A stretch of 8,510 bases of DNA from an uncultured Caulobacteraceae bacterium (GTDB taxonomy: Bacteria; Pseudomonadota; Alphaproteobacteria; Caulobacterales; TH1-2). This document shows positions 1 through 6,434 of the stretch, piece after piece; positions within the stretch are counted from its first letter, which is position 1; each line of letters starts with the position of its first letter. A program made the position numbers and the translations under genes. Under the pieces are notes generated by a model. The model was given only the letters and a program-made list of their open reading frames with translations. It was not told where the DNA came from and ran no database searches. The DNA is taken from the NCBI GenBank assembly GCA_937967425.1, contig CALBST010000030.1:1-8510 (forward strand), given 5' to 3'.

Positions 1-578
1 TCGGCATGATCGAAGCCGTCCGCGGCGAAGGCATTTTCGAGATCGTGCACAACGGCCAAGTCACGGTGCGCCACACGCGTAGCGGCCTCACCTGTCATTT
101 CGCGCGCGATGGCGGCGGCCGGCTGATCATCTTCGAACCACAGCGTGATCCTGTTCGCCCCGACCGCGAGCCAACCATTCCGCGCGGCGACGATGTCGCC
201 TGCGAGATGAACGAAAGCGGCGCTCAGGTCCGCTACTTCGCCACGCGCTATCCGTTCGGCTCCACACTTGAGGAGCAGCTCGCCGGCGTTGAAGCCGCCA
301 TCCGGCGCCGCGATCGCAGCGCCACAAGCTACCCAGGCGAAACACTGCGCACCTCCAATGACGGCCTGCCTGATCGCCGCAGCGCGCGCTTCATCGTCAC
401 GGAAAACGGTACACGCACGTTCACACGCGCCAGCGTCGCCCGCGTCGGCGATTGGATTGTGAAGTTGCGGCTCTCGGCTCCCGCGCCGGACGACGCCGCG
501 GCGGCGCGCGCCGATCAGCTGGCGGACTCCCTGTTTGACGGCGCACTTGCCGAAATCATCTCTCCGCGCGCCAACTAA
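1..578 (+). CDS. Uncharacterised protein, 5' end outside the window
   Basis: The frame is open to the left edge of the window. The first ATG is at position 6 with only five bases before it, so no ribosome binding site can be judged and the true start probably lies upstream. About 190 residues are visible. They contain no membrane segment and no enzyme motif that I recognise. The pattern is a soluble, beta-rich domain: a GLTCHF segment near residue 28, a GDDVACEM segment near residue 61, and a GDWIVKLRL strand near residue 146, with an Ala-rich helical end. Proteins of this general look in Caulobacter relatives are usually exported, and a signal peptide could sit in the missing N-terminus; this is inference. 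The two visible Cys (about residues 30 and 66) could form a disulfide if the protein is periplasmic. Function unknown. Confidence 0.75.
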   Translation, partial: GMIEAVRGEGIFEIVHNGQVTVRHTRSGLTCHFARDGGGRLIIFEPQRDPVRPDREPTIPRGDDVACEMNESGAQVRYFATRYPFGSTLEEQLAGVEAAIRRRDRSATSYPGETLRTSNDGLPDRRSARFIVTENGTRTFTRASVARVGDWIVKLRLSAPAPDDAAAARADQLADSLFDGALAEIISPRAN

Positions 579-628
579 CGCGGCGGAAGTCGCTGGCGCG
601 GGGCCTTGGCCGCCCCTATCATCTTCGC

Positions 629-1804
629 GTGTTCCAGCGCTTCTTCACCGAACTCCGCGCCGCGCGCGTTCCCGTCACGCTCAAGGAATACCTTGTGCTG
701 GTCGAGGCGCTCGACAAGGAAGCGATCGATATCAACGTTCAGGACTTCTACTACCTGGCGCGCACCGCGCTGGTGAAGGACGAGCGCCACCTCGACAAAT
801 TCGACCGCGTGTTCGGCCAGGTGTTCAAAGGCTTGGACCCGACAGGCGAAGCCGTGAACGCGGAAATTCCCGCCGAGTGGCTGCAAGCGCTCACACAAAA
901 ATTCCTCACCGACGAAGAGAAGGCGCAGATCGAAGCGCTGGGCGGCTGGGATAAATTGATGGAGACGCTGAAAGAGCGGCTCGAAGAACAGAAGAAGCGC
1001 CACGAAGGCGGCAACAAATGGATCGGCACCGGCGGCACATCGCCGTTCGGCAATAACGGCTACAATCCCGAAGGCATCCGCATCGGCGGCGAAGGCGGCC
1101 AGCGCAAAGCCGTGAAGGTCTGGGACAAGCGCGAATACAAAAATCTCGACGACAGCGTCGAACTCGGCGTACGCAACATCAAAGTGGCGCTGCGGCGGCT
1201 GCGTAAATTCGCGCGCACCGGCGCGCCGGACGAACTCGATCTGCAAGGCACGATCGATAAGAGCGCCAAGGAAGGCTATCTTGACATCGTACTCCGCCCC
1301 GAGCGGCGCAATGCGGTGAAAGTGCTGCTGCTCTTGGATATCGGCGGCTCGATGGATTCACACATCAAGCTTTGCGAGGAGCTGTTCAGCGCCGCGCGCA
1401 CCGAGTTCAAGAGCCTCGAATTCTTCTACTTCCATAACTGCCTCTATGAGAGCGTCTGGAAGGACAACCGCCGCCGTCACGACGAAAAGACGATGACGTG
1501 GGATGTGCTGCACAAATATCCCAGCGACTATCGCGTCGTCTTCGTCGGCGACGCGACCATGAGCCCCTACGAGATCACCTATCCCGGCGGCTCGGTCGAA
1601 CACTGGAACGAGGAAGCCGGCGCGATTTGGCTGCAGCGCTTCACGCAGGTGTACGAGCGCCTTGTCTGGCTCAATCCAACGCCGAAGGCGCATTGGGACC
1701 ACACGCCCTCGATCCAAGTGATCCGCGAAATCATCGGCCCACAGCGTATGTTTCCGCTCACCATTGAAGGCCTCGACGGCGCGATGCGCGAACTGAGCCG
1801 CTAG
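629..1804 (+). CDS. CoxE-like VWA domain protein
   Basis: A 391-residue protein of the CoxE-like von Willebrand factor A group. The N-terminal helical part opens with FFTELRAARVPVTLKEYL, typical of this family, and supports the GTG start at 629. A Gly-rich linker follows (about residues 130-160), then the VWA domain from about residue 230. The metal-site motif is D237-I-G-G-S241-M-D, a DxGxS variant of the usual DxSxS that I recall as normal for this group. GDATMSPYE (D308 onward) supplies the later metal-site region. Relatives usually act with a MoxR-type AAA+ ATPase in maturing or remodelling protein complexes. No such ATPase is in the window, though one may lie to the left. There is no clear Shine-Dalgarno sequence before the GTG; TATCAT at 617-622 ends six bases before it, so a leaderless transcript is possible. 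Probably co-transcribed with the downstream lapA-like gene (37-base gap). Confidence 0.9.
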   Translation: MFQRFFTELRAARVPVTLKEYLVLVEALDKEAIDINVQDFYYLARTALVKDERHLDKFDRVFGQVFKGLDPTGEAVNAEIPAEWLQALTQKFLTDEEKAQIEALGGWDKLMETLKERLEEQKKRHEGGNKWIGTGGTSPFGNNGYNPEGIRIGGEGGQRKAVKVWDKREYKNLDDSVELGVRNIKVALRRLRKFARTGAPDELDLQGTIDKSAKEGYLDIVLRPERRNAVKVLLLLDIGGSMDSHIKLCEELFSAARTEFKSLEFFYFHNCLYESVWKDNRRRHDEKTMTWDVLHKYPSDYRVVFVGDATMSPYEITYPGGSVEHWNEEAGAIWLQRFTQVYERLVWLNPTPKAHWDHTPSIQVIREIIGPQRMFPLTIEGLDGAMRELSR

Positions 1805-1841
1805 GGTTGGCGCATCCGCTCCGCGCCTCTAGGTTTGCCCT

Positions 1842-2114
1842 ATGCGTTACGCGTTTCTTGCCCTCATAATTGTGTTCTTGGCGCTGATCGCGACCTTCGC
1901 GTTTCAGAACCTGCAATCGGTGACGGTCGCGTTTCTCGGCCTGCAGCTCACGGCGCCGTTGGCGATCATGGTCGCGCTGGTTTATCTGCTCGGCATGGCC
2001 ACCGGCGGCGGCCTGTTCTCGTTCCTGCGCTATTCCATTCACAAGGCCACCAGCAAACCGTCCCGCGTCCGCAGCGCGGCGCCGGCGCCTAAGGTGATCG
2101 ATCACGCACCGTGA
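1842..2114 (+). CDS. LapA-domain (DUF1049) small inner-membrane protein
   Basis: A 90-residue protein with two hydrophobic helices, about residues 3-22 and 38-60, joined by the short FQNLQSVTVAFLG turn, and a basic C-terminal tail. The pattern of N-Q-x-x-V-T-V-x-F-L between two helices is characteristic of the lipopolysaccharide assembly protein A domain. In E. coli LapA (YciS) works with LapB at the inner membrane in control of LPS synthesis through LpxC turnover. The alphaproteobacterial short forms lack the adjacent lapB seen in enterics, and none is present here, so the same role is only inferred. The start at 1842 has only a weak AGG upstream (1831-1833). Read in the same direction as the VWA gene, probably from the same transcript. 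The last codons and stop lie in a cluster of GTGATC/GATCAC repeats. Confidence 0.85.
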   Translation: MRYAFLALIIVFLALIATFAFQNLQSVTVAFLGLQLTAPLAIMVALVYLLGMATGGGLFSFLRYSIHKATSKPSRVRSAAPAPKVIDHAP

Positions 2115-2116
2115 TC
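2094..2116. repeat. GTGATC/GATCAC inverted repeat cluster at the lapA-like gene end
   Basis: GTGATCGATCAC (2094-2105) is a perfect 12-bp palindrome, and its right half pairs again with GTGATC at 2111-2116 across a 5-base loop. The second hairpin spans the stop codon of the LapA-like gene and lies 14 bases from the convergent lipocalin stop. It could weakly slow or end transcription from either side, but no T-tract follows, so it is not called a terminator. Confidence 0.45.
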
Positions 2117-2130
2117 TGAGCCACGCCCGC

Positions 2131-2646
2131 TTAAGGCGCCCACACCAACTCGGCCGGCCGGTAGCCGAGTTCGGTGATCCGGCGCTCGAACTCAGCGCGC
2201 ATTTCCGGTGAGAGTTCGCGCTCGCGCGTGAGCACCCAAAGATAGCGGCCCTCCGGCTCGCCGACGATGCTCCATTCATAATTCTCGCCGCGTTCGAGCA
2301 CCCAGTAATCCGCCCAGAACGGCCCGAAGAAACTGACCTCCAGCTTGCCTTCGCCCGCCTCGCCTGCCGGGCGCGCACGCCCGCGCGCGACGCGCTGTTC
2401 GCCGTCCGCCTCGTAACACGTATTCACCACCGAGATCAGGCCATCATCGCGCAGCGCGTATTCCGCCGTTGCGCGTTGGCAACCTTCCTCGAAGCTATTG
2501 GGCAGCCGCGCCTGCTCGTGCCAGAGCCCGAGATAACGCGCCTGATCGATGTAAGCGACCGGCAACGGCTCATCGCTTTGGCGATAAACCGGGTTTGGAG
2601 AACACGCAGCCGCCATGGCCGCAAAGAGGAAAATTAAAGCTCGCAT
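2131..2646 (-). CDS. blc: Blc-like lipocalin, outer-membrane lipoprotein
   Basis: A 171-residue bacterial lipocalin. The ATG at 2646 gives a lipoprotein signal peptide, MRALIFLFAAMAAAC, with Cys15 as the lipidated residue. An upstream in-frame ATG at 2850 would add 68 unrelated Arg-rich residues overlapping the divergent gene, so it is rejected. The lipocalin signature G40-L-W42 is followed by ARLPNSFEEGC. Cys56 and Cys77 sit where Blc relatives carry conserved cysteines. The barrel continues with FFGPFWADYWVLE (about 107-118) and YLWVLTRE (about 135-142), both typical of Blc and apolipoprotein D relatives. Blc proteins are anchored to the outer membrane and bind fatty acids or lysophospholipids, with a proposed role in membrane maintenance under stress. 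The gene is divergent from the exported hydrolase-fold gene with 65 bases between starts. Confidence 0.92.
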   Translation of the reverse strand: MRALIFLFAAMAAACSPNPVYRQSDEPLPVAYIDQARYLGLWHEQARLPNSFEEGCQRATAEYALRDDGLISVVNTCYEADGEQRVARGRARPAGEAGEGKLEVSFFGPFWADYWVLERGENYEWSIVGEPEGRYLWVLTRERELSPEMRAEFERRITELGYRPAELVWAP

Positions 2647-2665
2647 GCCGTCTGTTACGCCTATC

Positions 2666-2694
2666 TTGCTCACTCGGTTCCCTTTGGAGACAAT
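2666..2694 (+). promoter_or_regulatory. Candidate promoter for the hydrolase-fold gene
   Basis: TTGCTC (2666-2671) and GACAAT (2689-2694) are 17 bases apart and match the sigma-70 type consensus moderately. They would give a start of transcription near 2701, just upstream of the GGGGAG ribosome binding site at 2702-2707. The 65-base region must also hold the lipocalin promoter on the other strand, for which I see no convincing pair. Found by eye only. Confidence 0.3.
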
Positions 2695-2711
2695 ACGTTT
2701 CGGGGAGTCGA

Positions 2712-3719
2712 ATGGATCGGCGCGCATTTCTCCTAGGCGCTGCGGCCTGCAGCGCGGTGAGCGCTTCAACGGCGCAAATAGCCGGCGCGCAGACCAGCGC
2801 GCCCTTCGCCACAGCCGCCAATTACAGCGCCCAGCGCGATGGCGCGACATTCCTGGTCGCGCGCCATGGCATCATTCTAGCCGAGCAGTATCACGCCGGC
2901 GGATCGGACACGCGTTGGCCGATCGGCATGGGCACGCGCGCTTTCATGCCGCTCCTCGCCGCGTCGCTGATCGAAGATCGCCTCATGACGCTCGACGAAC
3001 CAGTCGCGGCGACGCTCGGCGATTGGGGCGCCGATCCGGTTAGAAGCACAATCTCCATTCGCGTGCTCTTGAGCGGCGCGAGCGGCATAAGCTTCGATCG
3101 GAACGACCCACGCGATCTCGCCACCGCGCTCGCGCTGCAGCCGCGGCAAGCGCCGGGCACGCAATTCAGCGACGATGCCGCGCCCTACATCCTGTTCTGC
3201 GAAATCGCCCGCCGCAAACTCGAGGCCAGCGGCCGCGAAGCCGATCCGGCGCGCTACCTCACGACGCGCACCTTGTTGCCGATTGGCTGCGTGCCGATTG
3301 GCTGGGCGCGCAGCAGCGACGGCCTTCCACGTTTTGACGACGGTGCGGCGGTTTCAGCGCGCGGCTGGGCGCAAGCCGGCGAACTGATCCGCCGTCAAGG
3401 CGTGTGGCGGGCGCAGCAATTGTGCAGCGGCGCCGCGCTGGGCGAAGCGTTGCGCGGTTCGTTTGCGGAGGCGCGCGCGGGCTTTGGCCTGTGGCTCGCC
3501 GGGCGCGGCCGCGGGCGCGACGAGTTCAGCATCGAGACGGATCTGTGGCGCGCCTCGTCGCCCGCGCCGATGGATTTCGCCATGGCCGCCGGTCAAGGCG
3601 GCCAACGCCTATACCTTGCCCCGGCGGATGGCTTGGTCATCGTCCGGCAGGCGCGCACGCTCACGAGTTCATCGTGGTCGGACGCGCAATTCTTGTCGTT
3701 GATCTGGCGCGATCTTTAG
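2712..3719 (+). CDS. Exported beta-lactamase/serine-hydrolase-fold protein lacking catalytic residues
   Basis: A 335-residue protein of the beta-lactamase-related serine hydrolase fold. The ATG at 2712 follows GGGGAG at good spacing and begins a twin-arginine-like signal, D-R-R-A-F-L-L, with a possible cut after AGA-Q (about residues 25-27). An AAAC at residues 10-13 could instead act as a lipobox. The fold is recognisable: RWPIGMGTRAF (68-78) aligns with the region that normally carries SxxK, LLSGASGIS (119-127) matches the usual LLSHTSGI segment, PGTQFSDDAAPY (148-159) aligns with the YxN region, and AGQGGQRLYLAP (293-304) with the third, Gly-rich motif. Ser and Lys of SxxK are replaced by Met73 and Arg76, and YxN reads as D-D-A. 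The protein has a single Lys (Lys169), so no SxxK is possible anywhere. It is therefore probably not a standard serine hydrolase. A binding or regulatory role is possible but unknown. Confidence 0.88.
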   Translation: MDRRAFLLGAAACSAVSASTAQIAGAQTSAPFATAANYSAQRDGATFLVARHGIILAEQYHAGGSDTRWPIGMGTRAFMPLLAASLIEDRLMTLDEPVAATLGDWGADPVRSTISIRVLLSGASGISFDRNDPRDLATALALQPRQAPGTQFSDDAAPYILFCEIARRKLEASGREADPARYLTTRTLLPIGCVPIGWARSSDGLPRFDDGAAVSARGWAQAGELIRRQGVWRAQQLCSGAALGEALRGSFAEARAGFGLWLAGRGRGRDEFSIETDLWRASSPAPMDFAMAAGQGGQRLYLAPADGLVIVRQARTLTSSSWSDAQFLSLIWRDL

Positions 3720-4021
3720 TTCTTCGAACGGATCAGCAGCCCACCGATAAGGCCGAGGATGCCGCCGCCGGCCGCGCCGGTGATGAGATTTGCGAGATGC
3801 ACGCCATTCTCGCCATCGATGAGATTGCTCCACATCGAAGTCACGCCGCTCACGGCCTCGACATTGCCGCCGGCGTAGCCAGCCGCCACGCCGCCAATGG
3901 CGCCGATCACCGTGCGGCCGACAAGGCCGCCGCCGCCGCGCGTTACGGCGCCGAGAATGTTGCCGCCGATTGCGCCGCCCAGCGCTTGAACGGCGTAAGG
4001 CAGGATAGTCGCCCAATCCAT
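3716..4021 (-). CDS. Glycine-rich small membrane protein
   Basis: A 101-residue hydrophobic protein with repeated small-residue patterns such as GGAIGGNILGAV (about 15-26), GAIGGVAAGYAGG (about 40-52) and GAAGGGILGLIGGLL (about 82-96), consistent with glycine-zipper helices packed in a membrane. A polar central stretch (about 53-76) separates the second and third hydrophobic segments. The start at 4021 is supported by AGGGGAAG a few bases upstream on the minus strand. The stop (TAA) overlaps the stop of the convergent hydrolase-fold gene within the four bases TTAG. Small Gly-rich proteins of this kind are common and uncharacterised in alphaproteobacteria. I cannot assign a function; envelope localisation is inferred from composition. 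Confidence 0.75.
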   Translation of the reverse strand: MDWATILPYAVQALGGAIGGNILGAVTRGGGGLVGRTVIGAIGGVAAGYAGGNVEAVSGVTSMWSNLIDGENGVHLANLITGAAGGGILGLIGGLLIRSKN

Positions 4022-4318
4022 GATGCTTCCCCTTCCCTGGCGCGGTCAGCACGCCCGCGCAGCGCCCGAGAATACGGGTTCCCGAGGAATCCACAACGAA
4101 GATTGCAGGCTCGTAATATGCGTTCTAGCCAAAACTCGCTTCATCCGCATGCTGCGGCGCCGTTTGTCCGCCAGCCACGCGACTGTGGTCTCAGCGACGC
4201 GCCCTGATCCTGGTCTGCATCGGGACGTGCGTTATGCACACTTGCGTACGCGGAGCGCGATGCCGCCGCATCGGGGCCATGGTAGAGCAGGCCTCAACTA
4301 CGCGATCGGCCCCCCACC
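4022..4318. other. Divergent intergenic region, no gene seen
   Basis: This is the largest gene-free stretch in the window and separates two divergent genes, so it should hold both promoters. A minus-strand promoter candidate with an embedded inverted repeat is at 4069-4096. I see no good promoter pair or Shine-Dalgarno sequence for the plus-strand TIR-like gene. A 30-codon open frame at 4118-4207 has no ribosome binding site and is not called. Confidence 0.6.
4069..4096 (-). promoter_or_regulatory. Candidate promoter with an internal operator-like inverted repeat
   Basis: Read on the minus strand, TTGTGG (4091-4096) and TATTCT (4069-4074) are 16 bases apart, a moderate sigma-70 type match that would start transcription about 40 bases before the glycine-rich membrane protein gene. 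The spacer contains an imperfect 17-bp palindrome, GGGTTCC-CGA-GGAATCC on the plus strand (4076-4092, one mismatched pair), placed where a repressor could block the polymerase. Found by eye only. Confidence 0.3.
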
Positions 4319-5074
4319 ATGATCGACATCATCACCGTCAGCACCCACGACGCCAAAAAGCTGGCCGCCGACTTGGTGCGTTTGCTCGAAGCCGAAGAGC
4401 ACACCGTGCGCATGCTGATCGGGCGCCAATCGCGCTTGGCGATTGAAGACGCCAAGTCATCGCAAGATGCGGTGCTGATCATTTGGTCGGAAGACGCGCC
4501 GAGCCAGTCCTACATGCTCGAATGGCTGTCGCAGATCGACGCCGCGCGCTTGATCGAGATCGCCACCGCCCCCGGCTGGCCGGAACGGAAGGGCCGCAAG
4601 GCGGCGGTGATTGATTTCAGTTCGTGGCGCGGTGAACGCGGCGGGCGTGCGTGGAATGCGCTGAGCGACCGTCTGAAGGCTGTCGCCAATGTGATCGAGC
4701 CGCCAAAGCCGCCCGCGCGCCACGCGCCGATCATGCTGGGCGTCATGAGTCTCGCGGCTGTCGGCCTCGCCGCCGGCGTTCGCAACAATCAGGATGCAAT
4801 CGTCCCACCGGCGCAAGAGGCCGCGCACGAGCAAGTCGCTGAACTCGATGCGCCGCGCGATTCCGTCGGCGGCGCCATCGTCCCAATCGAACCCGCGTCG
4901 ATGGATGATCTCGCGGCAATTACCAATCTGCGTCAGCTGAATGTTGCGCCGCTACAGCTGCAGCAGATCGAACTGCAGCAAGCGCGTTTCGAGCCGATCC
5001 CGGAAGTCCGCGATCCGACTTTCATCGAACTCTTGCAGCAATTCGTTGGTAACGACGACAACAGTCGACGCTGA
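4319..5074 (+). CDS. TIR-like domain protein with a transmembrane anchor
   Basis: A 251-residue protein in three parts. Residues 1-125 resemble a divergent TIR domain: a first strand DIITVS, a long helix (about 11-27), a second strand HTVRMLIG, then AVLIIWSEDAPSQSYMLEWL (51-70), which matches the third strand and following helix of TIR folds. The late segment AVIDFSSWRGERGG (96-109) resembles the 'aIDLSdW' element I recall in alphaproteobacterial TIR membrane proteins. Glu68 falls near the place of the NADase catalytic glutamate, but the alignment is uncertain by one or two residues. A single hydrophobic helix lies at about 136-154, followed by a Pro- and Gln-rich tail (LQLQQIELQQ at 212-221). 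With the TIR part cytoplasmic, the tail would be periplasmic. No Shine-Dalgarno sequence precedes the ATG at 4319. The stop abuts the convergent NUDIX gene stop. The TIR assignment is by eye and moderate. Confidence 0.8.
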   Translation: MIDIITVSTHDAKKLAADLVRLLEAEEHTVRMLIGRQSRLAIEDAKSSQDAVLIIWSEDAPSQSYMLEWLSQIDAARLIEIATAPGWPERKGRKAAVIDFSSWRGERGGRAWNALSDRLKAVANVIEPPKPPARHAPIMLGVMSLAAVGLAAGVRNNQDAIVPPAQEAAHEQVAELDAPRDSVGGAIVPIEPASMDDLAAITNLRQLNVAPLQLQQIELQQARFEPIPEVRDPTFIELLQQFVGNDDNSRR

Positions 5075-5536
5075 TCAGCCCGGTCCTCGGCGCCGGCGCA
5101 GCCAATGCATGATCGCCCATGCGTGCGATTCATGGCGCATCTTCAACAGCGCCTCAGCCGGGTTCATCCAAACCAGCACATGGTCCGGTTCGGTCGGCGC
5201 GCCATCGTCGGCCGAGAGTTCGACTTCATAGAAGGTAGCGAGCGAGTTGCGCGGTTCGCTCTTGTTGACCCAATATTGCCCGGCCCGCCCGATCACGCGC
5301 GTCGGCCACACCGTTAGCCCGGTCTCTTCCTGAAACTCGCGCATGAGCGCGGCGGCCTCGTCCTCGTCAGCCTCGATGCCGCCGCCGGGGAGATCGAACT
5401 CGAAAGGCGCCTTTCTGCCGATCTGGACGATCGCGATATTGGCCTCGCCGCGCGGGCAGATGCCGTAGGCGCTCATCCGTTCGAGATAGGTCAAGCCGGA
5501 TTGCGTTTGGCCAAATTGCAGCGCGAAGCGGGTCAT
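5075..5536 (-). CDS. NUDIX hydrolase
   Basis: A 153-residue NUDIX-family hydrolase, a Mg-dependent enzyme class that cleaves nucleoside diphosphates linked to another group. The full NUDIX box GX5EX7REUXEEXGU is present and exact: G52, E58, then R66-E67-F-Q-E70-E71-T-G73-L74. Residues 29-50 (RGEANIAIVQIG to FDLP) form the strands before it. A YWVNKSEPRNSLATFYEVEL stretch after the box may help set substrate choice, but the substrate cannot be read from sequence. The start at 5536 is preferred because 5' extension to 5608 would add low-complexity Arg/Pro residues that overlap the divergent promoter region; Met21 at 5476 is a less likely alternative. Its stop and the stop of the convergent TIR-like gene together form TGATCA with no base between them. 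Confidence 0.92.
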   Translation of the reverse strand: MTRFALQFGQTQSGLTYLERMSAYGICPRGEANIAIVQIGRKAPFEFDLPGGGIEADEDEAAALMREFQEETGLTVWPTRVIGRAGQYWVNKSEPRNSLATFYEVELSADDGAPTEPDHVLVWMNPAEALLKMRHESHAWAIMHWLRRRRGPG

Positions 5537-5549
5537 GCGGCGCGATATA

Positions 5550-5593
5550 GCGCGGGGGCGCCCGCGTGGCGACAAGAGTTGAGGCCCCCGCGC
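5550..5593. repeat. 10-bp GC inverted repeat between divergent NUDIX and SDR genes
   Basis: GCGCGGGGGC (5550-5559) and GCCCCCGCGC (5584-5593) are perfect inverted copies 24 bases apart in a 77-base divergent intergenic region. The left arm can also fold locally as GCGGG-GGCG-CCCGC. This could be an operator or a leader hairpin for the SDR gene, or chance in a GC-rich genome. Confidence 0.35.
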
Positions 5594-5613
5594 CGCTGCC
5601 ATAAGCACGGAAC

Positions 5614-6399
5614 ATGCAGATCCGCCTCAACCCCGTGACGCTCATCACTGGCGCCGGCTCCGGCATCGGCGCGGGCTGCGCGCAGGAATTGGCTCGCAAG
5701 TCCACGGGCGGCCTTTTACTGGCGGATATCGACGAAGCCGCTTTGAGCCTAGTCGCTGATGAACTCGACGCCGCCGGCGTTTCGCCGGAGCGCGTCTCGA
5801 CCTTGGCGTTCGACGTGTCCGACATCGAGCGCTGGGGTCAGGCCGCAGCCTTCATTCAAAGCCAATACGGGCGGCTCGATTGGGCGGTTGTGAACACCAG
5901 CGCCGCGAGCACGCCCGCGCCATCGCCGAGCGACCTGGTCGACTGGGGCCGCACAACCTCGGCGCAGCTGGAAGCGACGATCCAAAGCCTGCGCACCATC
6001 ATGCCGCTGATGGCGCGAAATTCTCAGGGCGGCGCCATTGTCGTCACCACCTCGGCCGCGGCGATCAAAGCCGAACCGCTGGCGCCGAATTCCGGCCCGG
6101 GCCTGCTGCAAGTGATGCGCGCCGCCTCGCGCGAAGCCGCGCACAGCAATGTCCGCATCAACGCCATCGCACCTGGCGGCGCAACAACACCTATGTGGAA
6201 CGAGATGCCCTGGTTTCAGGATCTCGTCCGCGAAACGGGTGCGGAGAGTGCTGCGTTCGACAAGATCGCGCAGATGCCGCGCGCCCTGGCGCGCTACGCA
6301 CAGAGCGGCGATGTGAACCGCCTCATACTCATGTTGCTTGCGGAAGAAGCGCCCGTCACCGGCGCCACCCTGGTCGTGGACGGCGGCGGGACGCTGTGA
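5614..6399 (+). CDS. SDR-fold protein lacking the YxxxK catalytic motif
   Basis: A 261-residue member of the classical short-chain dehydrogenase/reductase fold. The cofactor motif T12-G-A-G-S-G-I-G19 is intact, and Asp39 at the end of the second strand (LLLADID) suggests NAD(H) rather than NADP(H). FDVSD (67-71), the NAIAPGG segment (183-189) with TTPMW, and the C-terminal VTGATLVVDGGG are all typical. Two usual features are missing. NNAG is V-N-T-S-A (93-97), and the active-site Tyr and Lys are absent: after the Ser147 region (IVVTTSA) the segment EPLAPNSGPGLLQVMRAAS has neither. The only tyrosines in the protein are Tyr85 and Tyr228. Normal reductase or dehydrogenase chemistry is therefore unlikely. 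It may bind NAD(H) without turnover, or catalyse something else. The ORF is intact, so this is not decay. Upstream is only a weak ACGGA; the DUF4282 gene follows after 35 bases. Confidence 0.9.
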   Translation: MQIRLNPVTLITGAGSGIGAGCAQELARKSTGGLLLADIDEAALSLVADELDAAGVSPERVSTLAFDVSDIERWGQAAAFIQSQYGRLDWAVVNTSAASTPAPSPSDLVDWGRTTSAQLEATIQSLRTIMPLMARNSQGGAIVVTTSAAAIKAEPLAPNSGPGLLQVMRAASREAAHSNVRINAIAPGGATTPMWNEMPWFQDLVRETGAESAAFDKIAQMPRALARYAQSGDVNRLILMLLAEEAPVTGATLVVDGGGTL

Positions 6400-6434
6400 T
6401 GCCATAGCAGCTGCGCGATTCGCGGGGTCAGCCT

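Noticed and set aside
575..1246. Long minus-strand open frame of 223 codons opposite the VWA gene
   Set aside because: It is a frame shadow in GC-rich DNA; the plus-strand VWA protein has clear family motifs through the same bases.
2100..2116. Hairpin at the lapA-like gene end as an intrinsic terminator
   Set aside because: The stem is only 6 bp and no T-run follows on either strand.
2469..2711. N-terminal extension of the hydrolase-fold protein by 81 residues
   Set aside because: It overlaps the lipocalin coding region antisense; the ATG at 2712 has a ribosome binding site and begins a Tat-like signal peptide.
4118..4207. Small 30-codon open frame in the intergenic region
   Set aside because: No ribosome binding site, no recognisable composition or motif.
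4280..4290. TGGTAGAGCAG matches the D-arm of the tRNA-Lys at 8422-8497 and might mark a tRNA remnant
   Set aside because: The match is only 11 bases; no acceptor stem, anticodon arm or GGTTCGAATCC T-arm is found around it.
5749..6405. 218-codon minus-strand open frame opposite the SDR-fold gene
   Set aside because: Arg/Gly/Ala-rich low-complexity translation with no motif; the sense strand encodes a recognisable SDR fold.
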